Source of the DNA: Bradyrhizobium sp. CB82
Lineage (GTDB): Bacteria > Pseudomonadota > Alphaproteobacteria > Rhizobiales > Xanthobacteraceae
DNA: 64,000 nucleotides
Direction of reading: 5' to 3'
NCBI RefSeq assembly: GCF_029714405.1
Contig: NZ_CP121650.1
Span: 5,275,001-5,339,000 of the forward strand
The notes under the pieces were generated by a model that worked only from the letters and a program-made list of their open reading frames with translations, was not told where the DNA came from and searched no databases. A program made the translations under genes and the position numbers. Below are positions 8,980 through 17,349 of this stretch, one piece after another. The stretch's first letter is position 1; the number at the start of each line of letters is the position of its first letter.

Positions 8980-9099
8980 ATGCGCGGGCGTGAGATGCAG
9001 CCCGAAGCCAACCTGCTTTCGGCTTTTGCGTTGACGATTGGCGGTGCCTTGGGTGTGGGCCTACCAATAGCCTTGGTGATCATTTGGCTTTGTTCTTAG
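8980..9099 (+). CDS. Putative 39-residue single-pass membrane peptide
   Basis: Directly after GGAGGAAACGAG comes an ATG that opens a 39-codon frame: a polar start (MRGREMQPEANLL), one hydrophobic helix (GGALGVGLPIALVIIW) and the end LCS. The Shine-Dalgarno is close to ideal with seven bases of spacing. The predicted product has a normal bacterial micro-membrane-protein look. No homology can be stated. The remaining bases up to 9368 show no other gene. Confidence 0.5.
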   Translation: MRGREMQPEANLLSAFALTIGGALGVGLPIALVIIWLCS

Positions 9100-9368
9100 T
9101 CCGTTCGACGGTTTGTCGCTCGGTTGTCGGATTGGTCATGTCTTCTACCGACGACCACGGCCCCTGACGCTGATCTGATCGACCGGGCCAGCTTCATCGG
9201 CGGCGATGCACTCGAACTCCACGGTACCCTATGACCGGTTTCGAGGCATCGTCGCGCCGGAGAGCCATCAACATTACTGTTGATCTAGATCAAGCTTGGA
9301 TGCGGCTCGTCCGAGAGGATTGAGATTGGGCACAGTGCGGGGCTGTCCAACCGATCGGGGGCGATGGC

Positions 9369-9803
9369 ATGAAATGCGGGACCGGGCTGGTGGTCGCTGC
9401 GCTCTTGGTAGCCGGATCGCGCGCCAGCGATGCCGCCGTGCGGATCACAAACGACCCCGGCGGATTGATTGGGAAGTACATATACAAATATGAACGGCTG
9501 CGCGCTTCGGGACAGAATGTAATCATCGATGGTTTCTGCGCGTCTGCTTGCACCATTGTCCTGGCGACCGTACCCTCTGACAGGATTTGTGTGACTTCTC
9601 AGGCAGAGCTAGCGTTCCACGCCGCTTGGGATATTGGTCCTCGCGGAAGGCCTGTCACGAACCCGGGCGCAACCCGGATGATGTATTTGATGTATCCCGC
9701 GCCGGTGCAGCGCTGGATCGCGGATCGTGGGGGCTTAACGCCCCGAACCATCTTTCTGCGCGGAAAACGCCTATTGGCGATGTATCGCACATGCTCATCC
9801 TAA
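9369..9803 (+). CDS. Exported ClpP/crotonase-fold-like protein
   Basis: The 144-residue protein has a signal peptide ending near SRASDA. The motif VIIDGFCASACTIVLA (about residues 51-66) is the G-x-C-x-SAC pattern of periplasmic ClpP-like proteins (the COG3904 type), and LAFHAAW supplies the usual histidine region. In classical ClpP these positions hold the nucleophile and the base, so a peptidase-like or degenerate activity is possible. It stands alone between intergenic repeats. The C-terminal part after residue 110 is weakly conserved in character. Confidence 0.65.
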   Translation: MKCGTGLVVAALLVAGSRASDAAVRITNDPGGLIGKYIYKYERLRASGQNVIIDGFCASACTIVLATVPSDRICVTSQAELAFHAAWDIGPRGRPVTNPGATRMMYLMYPAPVQRWIADRGGLTPRTIFLRGKRLLAMYRTCSS

Positions 9804-9855
9804 GCTCGCGCCTGAGAAGCTCCGGCGCTTCGCCCAAGGCAAGGGCGAACCCTAA

Positions 9856-9999
9856 CCTTACTGTGTCACTAACCCTCATGGTGAGGAGCGCGAAGCGCGT
9901 CTCGAACCATGAGGCCACGCCTGTGGCCCACATCCTTCGAGACGCTTGCTTCGCAAGCTCCTCGGGATGAGGAGTTAGAGCGTTTATGACGCAGTAAGG
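9856..9999. repeat. 144-base palindromic repeat element, copy A
   Basis: The element begins CCTTACTGTGTCA and ends TGACGCAGTAAGG, so its ends are inverted copies of each other. Inside are two further hairpins: one built on CTCATGGT/ACCATGAG with GAGCGC/GCGC, and one on CATCC...GGATG with GCTTGC/GCAAGC. A second copy of identical length lies at 38049-38192 with only a few differences. It has no coding potential and resembles a MITE or large REP-type unit. Confidence 0.8.
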
Positions 10000-10006
10000 C
10001 CAAATC

Positions 10007-10034
10007 ATGGTCCGGAAAAGTGTGAAGCGGTTTT
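10007..10034. repeat. Dispersed intergenic repeat, copy 2
   Basis: This is the partner of the repeat at 607-634, with two mismatches in 28 bases. It lies seven bases beyond the 144-base palindromic element, just before the end of the exoP-like gene on the other strand. Confidence 0.6.
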
Positions 10035-10094
10035 TCGAAAAGACCGCGCGCAAACGAAGCTCGAACCTCGATCGCAAGACCAGTTCGTCAGAGA

Positions 10095-12314
10095 TCAAGC
10101 CGCCACCACGCGCGGTGCTTCCACCGCATCCGACGGCTGCACCGGCTTCTTCAGCATCGTCACCCCGCCGAAGCCGACCGCCTTGAGCTGCTCGCACATC
10201 GAGGTACCGGCGTCAGTGGGCATGCCGGCGTCCGGCACCACGACGGCGCGAGCGTTCGTGGTCAGCAGTTCGGCGGGCAGGTCGGAGGCGGTACCGGCGT
10301 CGAGCAGCACGTGGTCGTAGACGCGGAGCAAGGCATCGATCGCCAGCGTCACGCGCGGCGACTGCAGCAGGCAGCGGTCGAAGCCCGGACGACCTGCTGC
10401 GACCAGGTGCAGTCGCGAGAGCTTGTCCTTGGTAATGATCTGCGCGAACGAGGCCTCGCCCTGCATCAACTCGGCAAGGCCAGGTGCAGCGGGATCGGCC
10501 GAGATGGCCGAAATCGTCGGCGACGATGCGGCGAGATCGACGACCACGACGCGCGCATCGCGCGCCAGATGGCGCGCCAGCGTCAACGCGGTCAGCGTGA
10601 TGCCCTCGCCCGCCGCGGTGCCGAGTACCGTCACCTTGCGCGCGGCGGCGCCGGCGCGCCGCAGGCTGTCGGCAACCTGCTCGATCTCGGCGAACTCGGT
10701 GATAGCTGCGTCGGAAGCCATCTCCGGCTGCAGCGGCGCCGACTCGCCCGCCACGGGCTCGGGCTCGATTGCCGGTCCACTGGGGGGAGCAATGCGCGTA
10801 ACGGCTGAGACCGGCGTGAATGCGGCGATTGCGCGCGGCGCGGTCATGCGTAGGAGCTCGCCGGTGACGACGACGCCGGTGCTGAGCAACAGCGTCGCCA
10901 GCGTGGCGATAAGCACGATCGGCAGCTTTTTCGGATAGGCGATCGTGTTCGAGACGATCGCTCGCGAGATGATGCGCCCTTCGGCCGGCGTGGTGTCGAT
11001 GGTCTCGCGGGTATTGGCCTCGCGATATTTGGCGAGATATGTCTCCAGCAGGTCCCGCTGCGCTTTCGCTTCCCGCTCGAGCGCGCGAAGCTGAACGTCC
11101 TGGCCGTTGGTCGAGGTCGCCTGCTTCTTGAGCTGCTCGAGGCTGACGGTGAGGCTGTCGACGCGGCTGCCGGCGATCCGCGCATCATTCTCCAGGGACC
11201 GCGAGATCTTGCCCGCCTCGTCGCGGATCTGCGTATCGAGATCGCCGATCTGCGCCTTCAATTCTTTGATGCGCGGATGATTGCCGAGCAACGTCGAGGA
11301 CTGCTCAGCGAGCTGCGCCCGCAGCGTCACCCGCTGCTCGGACAGCCGGCGCATCAGCTCGGAATTCAGCACCTCCGATGCCTCGATCGGTTTGCCGCTC
11401 TGGAGCATTTCGCGGATCAGCCGCGCCCTGGCCTCGGCATCCGCCTTCATCGCGCGCGCATTGTTGAGCTGGGTGTTGAGCTCGCCCATCTGCTGATTGG
11501 ACAGCGTGGTGTTGTTGGTGCCCACGAACAGCGACGACTTGGAACGAAAATCTTCGGCCTTGGCCTCGGCTTCCGAGACCTTCTTGCGCAGGTTCTCGAT
11601 CTCGCCCGACAGCCACTGGCTGGCCGACTTCGCCTGCTCCTGGCGCGCGTTCTGTTGCAGAACCAGATAGCCGTCGGCGATCGAATTGGCGACGCGCGCG
11701 GCCAGCTCAGGATCGGCCGACTGGAATTCGACGACGATCACGCGCGACTTGTCGACTGCATAGGCGGTCAGGCGGTCGTAATAGGCATCCAGCACCCGCT
11801 CTTCCGGCGTCATCGAGAACGGATCGCGGCCGATTCCGAACAATGCCGCCAGCGATTTCAGCGGGGAGACGCCCTGGAGCACCGGATCGAATTCGGGCCG
11901 CTCCGCGAGCTTGTTTTTCTTGATGATCTCGCGCGCCAGATCGCGCGACAGCACGAGCTGGACCTGGCTGGTGACGGCCTCGGCATCGAGCGCCTGCCGT
12001 TCCTCGGTGCTGCGGTCGCTGGACGGACGCAGGAAGACGTTTTCGCGCCCGTCGATCAGGATGCGTGCTTCCGACTTGTAGCGCGGCGTCACGAGATTGA
12101 CGCCGGCGAGCGCGAGCACCAGTGCCAGCGCCGTCGGCACGATGAGGACGCTGCGTCTGCGATTGAGTGCGGCGCCGAGAGCATGCAGATCGATGTCGCC
12201 GGATTCGGCTTGCGCCTGCCGCGCGACAGCGGCGGCGGGCCTCGGCTCGGGCTTGTGCAAGGCCCGGTCGATCACGGCCTTGTCCTTGCCGGCACGCCAG
12301 AACGCTAACCGCAT
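10095..12314 (-). CDS. Exopolysaccharide co-polymerase (Wzz/GumC/ExoP type) with degenerate BY-kinase domain
   Basis: A 739-residue inner-membrane protein. It has a Wzz domain with a first membrane helix near SVLIVPTALALVLALAG, YKSEARILID after it, a long periplasmic coiled coil (about residues 180-410) and a second helix (LPIVLIATLATLLL). The C-terminal part has the fold of a bacterial tyrosine autokinase, but the Walker A reads GTAAGEGIT, without the expected lysine, the second motif is VVVVDLAASSP, and there is no tyrosine-rich tail. It should control chain length and export of the polymer, perhaps without kinase activity. ATG 12314 is preceded by GGGAG at good spacing. It is divergent from the glycosyltransferase gene. 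Confidence 0.85.
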   Translation of the reverse strand: MRLAFWRAGKDKAVIDRALHKPEPRPAAAVARQAQAESGDIDLHALGAALNRRRSVLIVPTALALVLALAGVNLVTPRYKSEARILIDGRENVFLRPSSDRSTEERQALDAEAVTSQVQLVLSRDLAREIIKKNKLAERPEFDPVLQGVSPLKSLAALFGIGRDPFSMTPEERVLDAYYDRLTAYAVDKSRVIVVEFQSADPELAARVANSIADGYLVLQQNARQEQAKSASQWLSGEIENLRKKVSEAEAKAEDFRSKSSLFVGTNNTTLSNQQMGELNTQLNNARAMKADAEARARLIREMLQSGKPIEASEVLNSELMRRLSEQRVTLRAQLAEQSSTLLGNHPRIKELKAQIGDLDTQIRDEAGKISRSLENDARIAGSRVDSLTVSLEQLKKQATSTNGQDVQLRALEREAKAQRDLLETYLAKYREANTRETIDTTPAEGRIISRAIVSNTIAYPKKLPIVLIATLATLLLSTGVVVTGELLRMTAPRAIAAFTPVSAVTRIAPPSGPAIEPEPVAGESAPLQPEMASDAAITEFAEIEQVADSLRRAGAAARKVTVLGTAAGEGITLTALTLARHLARDARVVVVDLAASSPTISAISADPAAPGLAELMQGEASFAQIITKDKLSRLHLVAAGRPGFDRCLLQSPRVTLAIDALLRVYDHVLLDAGTASDLPAELLTTNARAVVVPDAGMPTDAGTSMCEQLKAVGFGGVTMLKKPVQPSDAVEAPRVVAA

Positions 12315-12526
12315 CGCATACTCCCGCAGGGCAACGCCACTACCCACCTCAACCACCGCGATTACACTCCATTAAGGTTGCCGCTGGGTTAATCGCGCCA
12401 TGGGGGTGCACAAAGCGCGCTCGCATCCGCGCGCGAATACCGTTTGTTAACCATGTGGTTCCTTAATCGGGAGCGATATTTTGAGTGGATTGCTCCGTCG
12501 TCGCTCTGCGAGCGCTGGTTCTGATC

Positions 12527-13660
12527 ATGCCCCCCTCTTCCGCCCAGCCGCTTCGCATCCTGCACGCCGTTCGCGCCCCAGTCGGCGGCATCTTCCGCCA
12601 CATCCTCGACCTCGCCAACGGCCAGGTCGATCGCGGACATCACGTCGGCATTCTCACCGACAACCTCACCGGCGGCGCGCGCGCCGCGAATGCGCTGGCC
12701 GAGATCGCGCCGCGGCTCAAGCTTGGTGTCCATCGGCTGGCGATCCGCCGCGAGCCATCGCCCGACGACTTTCTCGTGTGGCTACGCATGAGGCGCCTGA
12801 TCGGGAAGCTCAATCCGGATGTGATGCACGGCCACGGTGCCAAGGCCGGCGCCTTCGTCCGCATGCGACGGCGCTCGGACGATACCATCCGCATCTATAC
12901 CCCGCACGGGGGCTCGCTGCACTATCCTCTGCACACCTTCAAGGGCGAGTTTTACGCGCGACTCGAACGGACGCTGATGAACAGCACCGACCTGTTTCTG
13001 TTCGAAAGCGCCTTTGCCCGCGACACCTATCAGCGCATCGTCGGCACGCCCAAGGGCGTAGTGCGCTGCGTCTTCAACGGCGTGACGCCGGAGGAATTCG
13101 AGCCCGTCGTCACCTCCGACGATGCGACCGACCTCGCCTATGTCGGCGAGTTCCGTCACATCAAGGGCGCCGACCTCCTCGTTGACGCAGTGGGCCGCCT
13201 GCATGCGGACGGCAGGAGGGTGACGCTGACGCTCGGCGGCGACGGCGAGGAGATGGCGTCGCTGAAGGCGCAGGTCGAGAAGCTAGGGCTCGCAGGTTCG
13301 ATCCGCTTCATCGGCCACGTCAAGGCGCGTTACGGCTTCTCCAAGGGACGCCTCCTGGTCGTTCCCTCGCGCGGCGATTCCATGCCCTATGTCGTGATCG
13401 AGGCCGGGGCGGCCGGCATCCCCATGATCGCCGCGAAGGTCGGCGGCATCCCCGAGATTCTCGACGCCGAGAGTTCCGCCCTCTTCGCCCCGAGCAATGC
13501 CGAGGCCATGGCGGAGGCCATTGTGGCTGCGCTGGACGATCCGCAGGGGACCGCCCACCGCGCGGCGAAGTTGCGCGAGCGGATCTCGGCGCACTTCTCC
13601 CAGCAGGCGATGGTGGATGGCGTGCTGGCCGGCTACCGCGACGCGTTTGCCAATCATTAA
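12527..13660 (+). CDS. Glycosyltransferase, GT4 type
   Basis: The 377-residue protein starts PLRILHAVRAPVGGIFRH, carries a donor-binding half with YVGEFRHIKGADLLVDA and the GT-B signature VVPSRGDSMPYVVIEAGAAGIP, where the late Glu binds the nucleotide-sugar ribose. It would add a sugar from an NDP donor to the lipid-linked repeat unit at the inner face of the membrane. A GTG at 12485, 11 bases after GGGAG, could extend the N-terminus by 14 mostly hydrophobic residues; the ATG gives a more normal family start but lacks a clear ribosome site. It lies in the exopolysaccharide locus, 122 bases before the priming transferase. Confidence 0.85.
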   Translation: MPPSSAQPLRILHAVRAPVGGIFRHILDLANGQVDRGHHVGILTDNLTGGARAANALAEIAPRLKLGVHRLAIRREPSPDDFLVWLRMRRLIGKLNPDVMHGHGAKAGAFVRMRRRSDDTIRIYTPHGGSLHYPLHTFKGEFYARLERTLMNSTDLFLFESAFARDTYQRIVGTPKGVVRCVFNGVTPEEFEPVVTSDDATDLAYVGEFRHIKGADLLVDAVGRLHADGRRVTLTLGGDGEEMASLKAQVEKLGLAGSIRFIGHVKARYGFSKGRLLVVPSRGDSMPYVVIEAGAAGIPMIAAKVGGIPEILDAESSALFAPSNAEAMAEAIVAALDDPQGTAHRAAKLRERISAHFSQQAMVDGVLAGYRDAFANH

Positions 13661-13782
13661 CCACCCTTAAGGCGGCTTTAGAATTTCTTCCGATTTGTCC
13701 GATAAGCGAGAGCAAGGGGGCCCCCGCGCTTCGCGCGCCTGTATGCGCGTCCGACGGGTTTCAGGAATGGACGTGGACGACC

Positions 13783-15330
13783 GTGGAACCGCTCAACGCA
13801 CGCTCGATGCTCGACGCCGCGACCAGTGCCACGACCGCACCCGTTGACAAGCCCTTTGTCGAACGTCGTCGCCGGCTTTCGCCGGCAGCACTTGCTGTCG
13901 TCAACCAGAAGGTCGCCCGCGCCTATTCGCCGATCGTGATCGCCGGCTTCGTGCGCGTCGCCGATTTTGTCTTGCTCAGTCTCGTCGGCACGGTGCTCTA
14001 TTTCGGCTACGTCGCTCCGCACACCGGCTTCCGCTGGGAATATCTCGCCACGACCTCTGCCGTCGCAGCGGCAGCCGTGATCTGCTTCCAGGCGGCCGAC
14101 ATGTATCAGGTGCAGCTCTTCCGCGGTCAGCTCCGCCAGATGACGCGGATGATCTCGTCCTGGTCGTTCGTGTTCCTGCTGTTCATCGGCATTTCCTTCT
14201 TTGCCAGGTTCGGAAGCGAAGTCTCGCGTGTGTGGCTCGCCGCCTTCTTCTTCCTTGGCCTCGCCGCGCTCGTCGCCGAACGCCTGTTGCTGCGAACCCT
14301 GGTCCGCACCTGGGCGCGCGAGGGCCGGCTCGACCGCCGCACCATCATCGTCGGCTCCGACCGCAATGGCGAAGAGCTGGTCGAGGCGCTGAAAGCGCAG
14401 CAGGACTCCGACATCCACGTGCTCGGCGTGTTCGACGACCGCAACGACAGCCGCGCGCTCGACACCTGCGCGGGCGCGCCGAAGCTCGGCAAGGTCGACG
14501 ACATCGTCGAGTTCGCCCGCCGTACCCGCCTCGATCTCGTGCTGTTCGCGCTGCCGATCTCGGCGGAAACGCGCATCCTTGAGATGCTCAGGAAGCTCTG
14601 GGTCCTGCCGGTCGACATCCGCCTCTCCGCGCACACCAACAAGCTGCGTTTCCGTCCCCGCTCCTATTCCTATCTCGGCGAGGTGCCCACACTCGACGTG
14701 TTCGAGGCGCCGATCACCGACTGGGACCTGGTGATGAAATGGCTGTTCGACCGCATCGTCGGCAGCCTCGCGCTGCTCGCGGCCCTTCCCGTGATGGCGC
14801 TGGTGGCGCTGGCGGTGAAGCTCGACAGCTCCGGCCCCGTGCTGTTCCGCCAGAAACGCTTCGGCTTCAACAACGAGCGCATCGACGTCTACAAATTCCG
14901 CTCGATGTATCACCATCAGGCTGACCCGACAGCCTCGAAGGTCGTCACCAAAAACGATCCGCGCGTCACGCGTCTCGGCCGGTTCATCCGCAAGACCAGC
15001 CTCGACGAGCTGCCGCAGCTCTTCAACGTGGCGTTCTCCGGCAATCTCTCCCTCGTTGGCCCGCGGCCGCACGCCGTCCAGGGCAAGCTCCAGAGTCGGC
15101 TGTTCGACGAGACCGTCGACGGCTATTTCGCCCGCCACCGCGTCAAGCCGGGCATCACCGGCTGGGCCCAGATCAACGGCTGGCGCGGCGAGATCGACAA
15201 CGAAGAGAAGATCCAGAAGCGCGTCGAGTTCGACCTGTACTACATCGAGAACTGGTCGGTGCTGTTCGACCTCTACATCCTTCTGAAGACGCCGATCTCG
15301 CTGCTGACCAAGAACGAGAATGCCTATTGA
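13783..15330 (+). CDS. Undecaprenyl-phosphate glucose phosphotransferase
   Basis: The 515-residue protein has four to five N-terminal membrane helices, a central nucleotide-binding-like domain ([17 protein letters not shown]) and the C-terminal bacterial sugar transferase domain with [34 protein letters not shown] and VGPRPHAV. This is the WcaJ/ExoY-type enzyme that starts a repeat unit by moving a hexose-1-phosphate from UDP-sugar to undecaprenyl phosphate. The first start in frame is a GTG; ATG 13807 is an alternative and neither has a strong ribosome site. It is followed by a palindromic repeat and then the polymerase-like gene. Confidence 0.88.
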   Translation: MEPLNARSMLDAATSATTAPVDKPFVERRRRLSPAALAVVNQKVARAYSPIVIAGFVRVADFVLLSLVGTVLYFGYVAPHTGFRWEYLATTSAVAAAAVICFQAADMYQVQLFRGQLRQMTRMISSWSFVFLLFIGISFFARFGSEVSRVWLAAFFFLGLAALVAERLLLRTLVRTWAREGRLDRRTIIVGSDRNGEELVEALKAQQDSDIHVLGVFDDRNDSRALDTCAGAPKLGKVDDIVEFARRTRLDLVLFALPISAETRILEMLRKLWVLPVDIRLSAHTNKLRFRPRSYSYLGEVPTLDVFEAPITDWDLVMKWLFDRIVGSLALLAALPVMALVALAVKLDSSGPVLFRQKRFGFNNERIDVYKFRSMYHHQADPTASKVVTKNDPRVTRLGRFIRKTSLDELPQLFNVAFSGNLSLVGPRPHAVQGKLQSRLFDETVDGYFARHRVKPGITGWAQINGWRGEIDNEEKIQKRVEFDLYYIENWSVLFDLYILLKTPISLLTKNENAY

Positions 15331-15336
15331 GTTTTT

Positions 15337-15459
15337 GTCATGCCCCGCCTTGTGCGCACTTGCGCACTGGGGCGGGGCATCCCGTAACCCGCAGCGCCGG
15401 CCGTCTCCTGCAACACGCGCCGCGGAGTACTGGATCGCCTGGTCAAGCCGGGCGATGAC
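15337..15459. repeat. REP-like palindromic element (GTCAT ends), copy 1
   Basis: It starts GTCATGCCCCGCC and ends CGGGCGATGAC, with the internal text TACTGGATCGCC. Relatives lie at 18558-18660 and 41688-41788. All sit between genes and have inverted GTCAT/ATGAC ends and GC-rich stems. Confidence 0.7.
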
Positions 15460-15494
15460 GGCGCGAGTTGGTTGCGTAAACGTGTGAGCGTGTG

Positions 15495-16757
15495 ATGGCG
15501 TATGCGGCGACAGCCGGGGGAATAAACGTAGCCGCGCCGGCTGCGCCCGGCGTGCTGGCCTTGCAGCGCGCGATGGTGTGGCTGGTCGGCGCCTCCGGCG
15601 CGGTCGTTTTCATCGAGCCCAGCCCCTACGAAATCGTAACGCTGTTTGCGGCCGTCACCTTCTTCGCCACGGGCCTGCGGCTCCGCCTCGTGTTCATGCC
15701 GCTCGTGCTGCTGCTGGTCATGCTCAATGTCGGATACACCGTCAGCGCCATTCCGCTGCTCGGCCAGACCGAGGTGGCAAGCTGGATCGCGACCTCCTGG
15801 TACATGGCGGTGACGGTGGTGTTCTTCGCCATGGTCACATCGGAGGATACGGCGGCACGGCTCGACATGCTGCGCCGCGGCCTCGTGGTCGGCGCGATGG
15901 TCGCATCGCTATCGGCAATCGCCGGCTACTTCAATCTCGTTCCCGGCGGCCACGACCTGCTGACGCTCTATGAGCGCGCGCGCGGCACGTTCAAGGACCC
16001 GAACGTGCTCGGCGCGTTCCTGATTCTGCCGGCGCTGTTCACGTTGCAAAGCGTCGTCTCGGACAAGCTGGCCAGTGCATTCCGCAACGCGATCGCGTTC
16101 GCCATCATGGCGCTTGCGATCCTGCTCGCCTTCTCGCGCGCCGCCTGGGGCGGCCTGATCCTGACCTCCGGCTTCATGCTGGCTCTGATGGTCCTGACCA
16201 GCCCGAGCAATGCGCAGCGCTCGCGCATCATCATCATGGCGCTGGTTGCGGCCGCGCTGGGGCTGGCGCTGATCGCGATCCTGCTCTCGTTCGACTCCAT
16301 CGCCGAGATGTTCAAGCAGCGCGCGAGCTTCGACCAGAGCTACGACGAAGGCCGTTTCGGCCGCTTCGGCCGCCACATCCTCGGCGCGGAGATGGCGCTC
16401 GACCTGCCGTTCGGTATCGGCCCCTTGCAATTCCACCGCTACTTCCCGGAAGACACCCACAACTCCTATCTCAACGCCTTCATGTCGGGCGGCTGGCTCT
16501 CCGGCATCTGCTATCCCGCGCTGGTCTTCACCACCGTGATCACGGGCTTTCGCCACGTCTTCGTCCGCGTGCCCTGGCAGCGCGCCTATCTTGCGATCTT
16601 CTCCGCCTTCGTCGGCACCGTCGGCGAGAGCTTTGTGATCGACACCGATCACTGGCGACACTTCTGGATGATGCTGGGGGCGATGTGGGGCATGATCGCG
16701 GCCGCGCAGGCCTACAAGGCCGCGCCCCCGATCAGCGACGAGGCTTCGGCGTCTTGA
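15495..16757 (+). CDS. O-antigen ligase / polysaccharide polymerase family protein
   Basis: A 420-residue polytopic membrane protein with about ten helices. The long periplasmic loop contains ARGTFKDPNVLGAFL and later RYFPEDTHNSYLNAFMSGGW, the arginine- and histidine-containing signatures of the Wzy/WaaL family. In this locus it would join lipid-linked repeat units into exopolysaccharide. A GTG directly before the ATG is an equal start; there is no clear Shine-Dalgarno. Its 3' end overlaps the convergent MarR gene by 26 bases. Confidence 0.82.
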   Translation: MAYAATAGGINVAAPAAPGVLALQRAMVWLVGASGAVVFIEPSPYEIVTLFAAVTFFATGLRLRLVFMPLVLLLVMLNVGYTVSAIPLLGQTEVASWIATSWYMAVTVVFFAMVTSEDTAARLDMLRRGLVVGAMVASLSAIAGYFNLVPGGHDLLTLYERARGTFKDPNVLGAFLILPALFTLQSVVSDKLASAFRNAIAFAIMALAILLAFSRAAWGGLILTSGFMLALMVLTSPSNAQRSRIIIMALVAAALGLALIAILLSFDSIAEMFKQRASFDQSYDEGRFGRFGRHILGAEMALDLPFGIGPLQFHRYFPEDTHNSYLNAFMSGGWLSGICYPALVFTTVITGFRHVFVRVPWQRAYLAIFSAFVGTVGESFVIDTDHWRHFWMMLGAMWGMIAAAQAYKAAPPISDEASAS

Positions 16758-17265
16758 GATCGGCGCGCTTCTCGGGCGGCGTGTCGAGGAGGTCCTTCAA
16801 CGCCTCGGTCGCTTCCAGCACGCCCCTGTAGCCGTCCGTAGCGAAGCGAAGCAGCAGCCGCAGCTCCTCGTCGGAATAGCGGCTCCAGATCTTGTGCATT
16901 GCCTGCTGCATCGGTACGTAGAGCTTGCCGATCTCGGCCGTGGTCTCCGGCACGATGGTGATGAACACCTTGCGGCGATCGGCGTCATCCCGCTCGCGGC
17001 GCACGTAGCCCGCCTTCTCGAGCCGGTCGACCACACCCGTGATGGCGCCCGTCGTCAGCCCCGTGACCTCAGCGAGGCGGCCCGCAGTCGCACGCCCCTC
17101 CAGATTCAGAAAATCCATGCATTCGAGGTCGGAACCGGAAATTCCGGCAACGTTCGCAACCGCCTGGCCGTACAGCACGCCCTGCGCCGACGAACGGCGC
17201 ATCGCTTCCTCGAGCTGCTGCACCAAGCCTGCGCGCGCTTTCCCTCTTGACAAGCCCAGCCTCAT
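16732..17265 (-). CDS. MarR-family transcriptional regulator
   Basis: The 177-residue protein carries the winged helix with GRATAGRLAEVTGLTTGAIT as recognition region and the wing VRRERDDADRRKVFI, typical of MarR. It is divergent from an FAD monooxygenase gene; a perfect 8-3-8 palindrome lies between them. I infer autorepression and control of the monooxygenase with an aromatic ligand as the inducer, by analogy with many MarR-monooxygenase pairs. The first 35 residues form a helical dimerisation arm. Confidence 0.85.
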   Translation of the reverse strand: MRLGLSRGKARAGLVQQLEEAMRRSSAQGVLYGQAVANVAGISGSDLECMDFLNLEGRATAGRLAEVTGLTTGAITGVVDRLEKAGYVRRERDDADRRKVFITIVPETTAEIGKLYVPMQQAMHKIWSRYSDEELRLLLRFATDGYRGVLEATEALKDLLDTPPEKRADLKTPKPRR

Positions 17266-17280
17266 CTCTTAGCGAGTATA

Positions 17281-17299
17281 TATCTTAGCCACTAAGATA
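17281..17299. promoter_or_regulatory. Palindromic operator between MarR gene and monooxygenase gene
   Basis: TATCTTAG and CTAAGATA are separated by CCA, a perfect palindrome of 8+8 bases. An imperfect second half-site, CTCTTAG, lies just left at about 17275. The site is 16 bases upstream of the MarR start and 51 bases upstream of the monooxygenase start, where a MarR dimer would block both promoters. Confidence 0.65.
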
Positions 17300-17349
17300 A
17301 TCAGTGGCCGTGATTTTTACTAGCACCGCAGCAGTCCCAGGAGCAAGCC

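Noticed and set aside
11277..12308. 343-residue plus-strand frame opposite the ExoP-like gene
   Set aside because: Arginine/leucine-rich shadow of the real coding strand, with no motif or ribosome site.
13678..15138. 486-residue minus-strand frame opposite the glycosylphosphotransferase
   Set aside because: Composition typical of an antisense frame; the plus-strand protein has strong family motifs.
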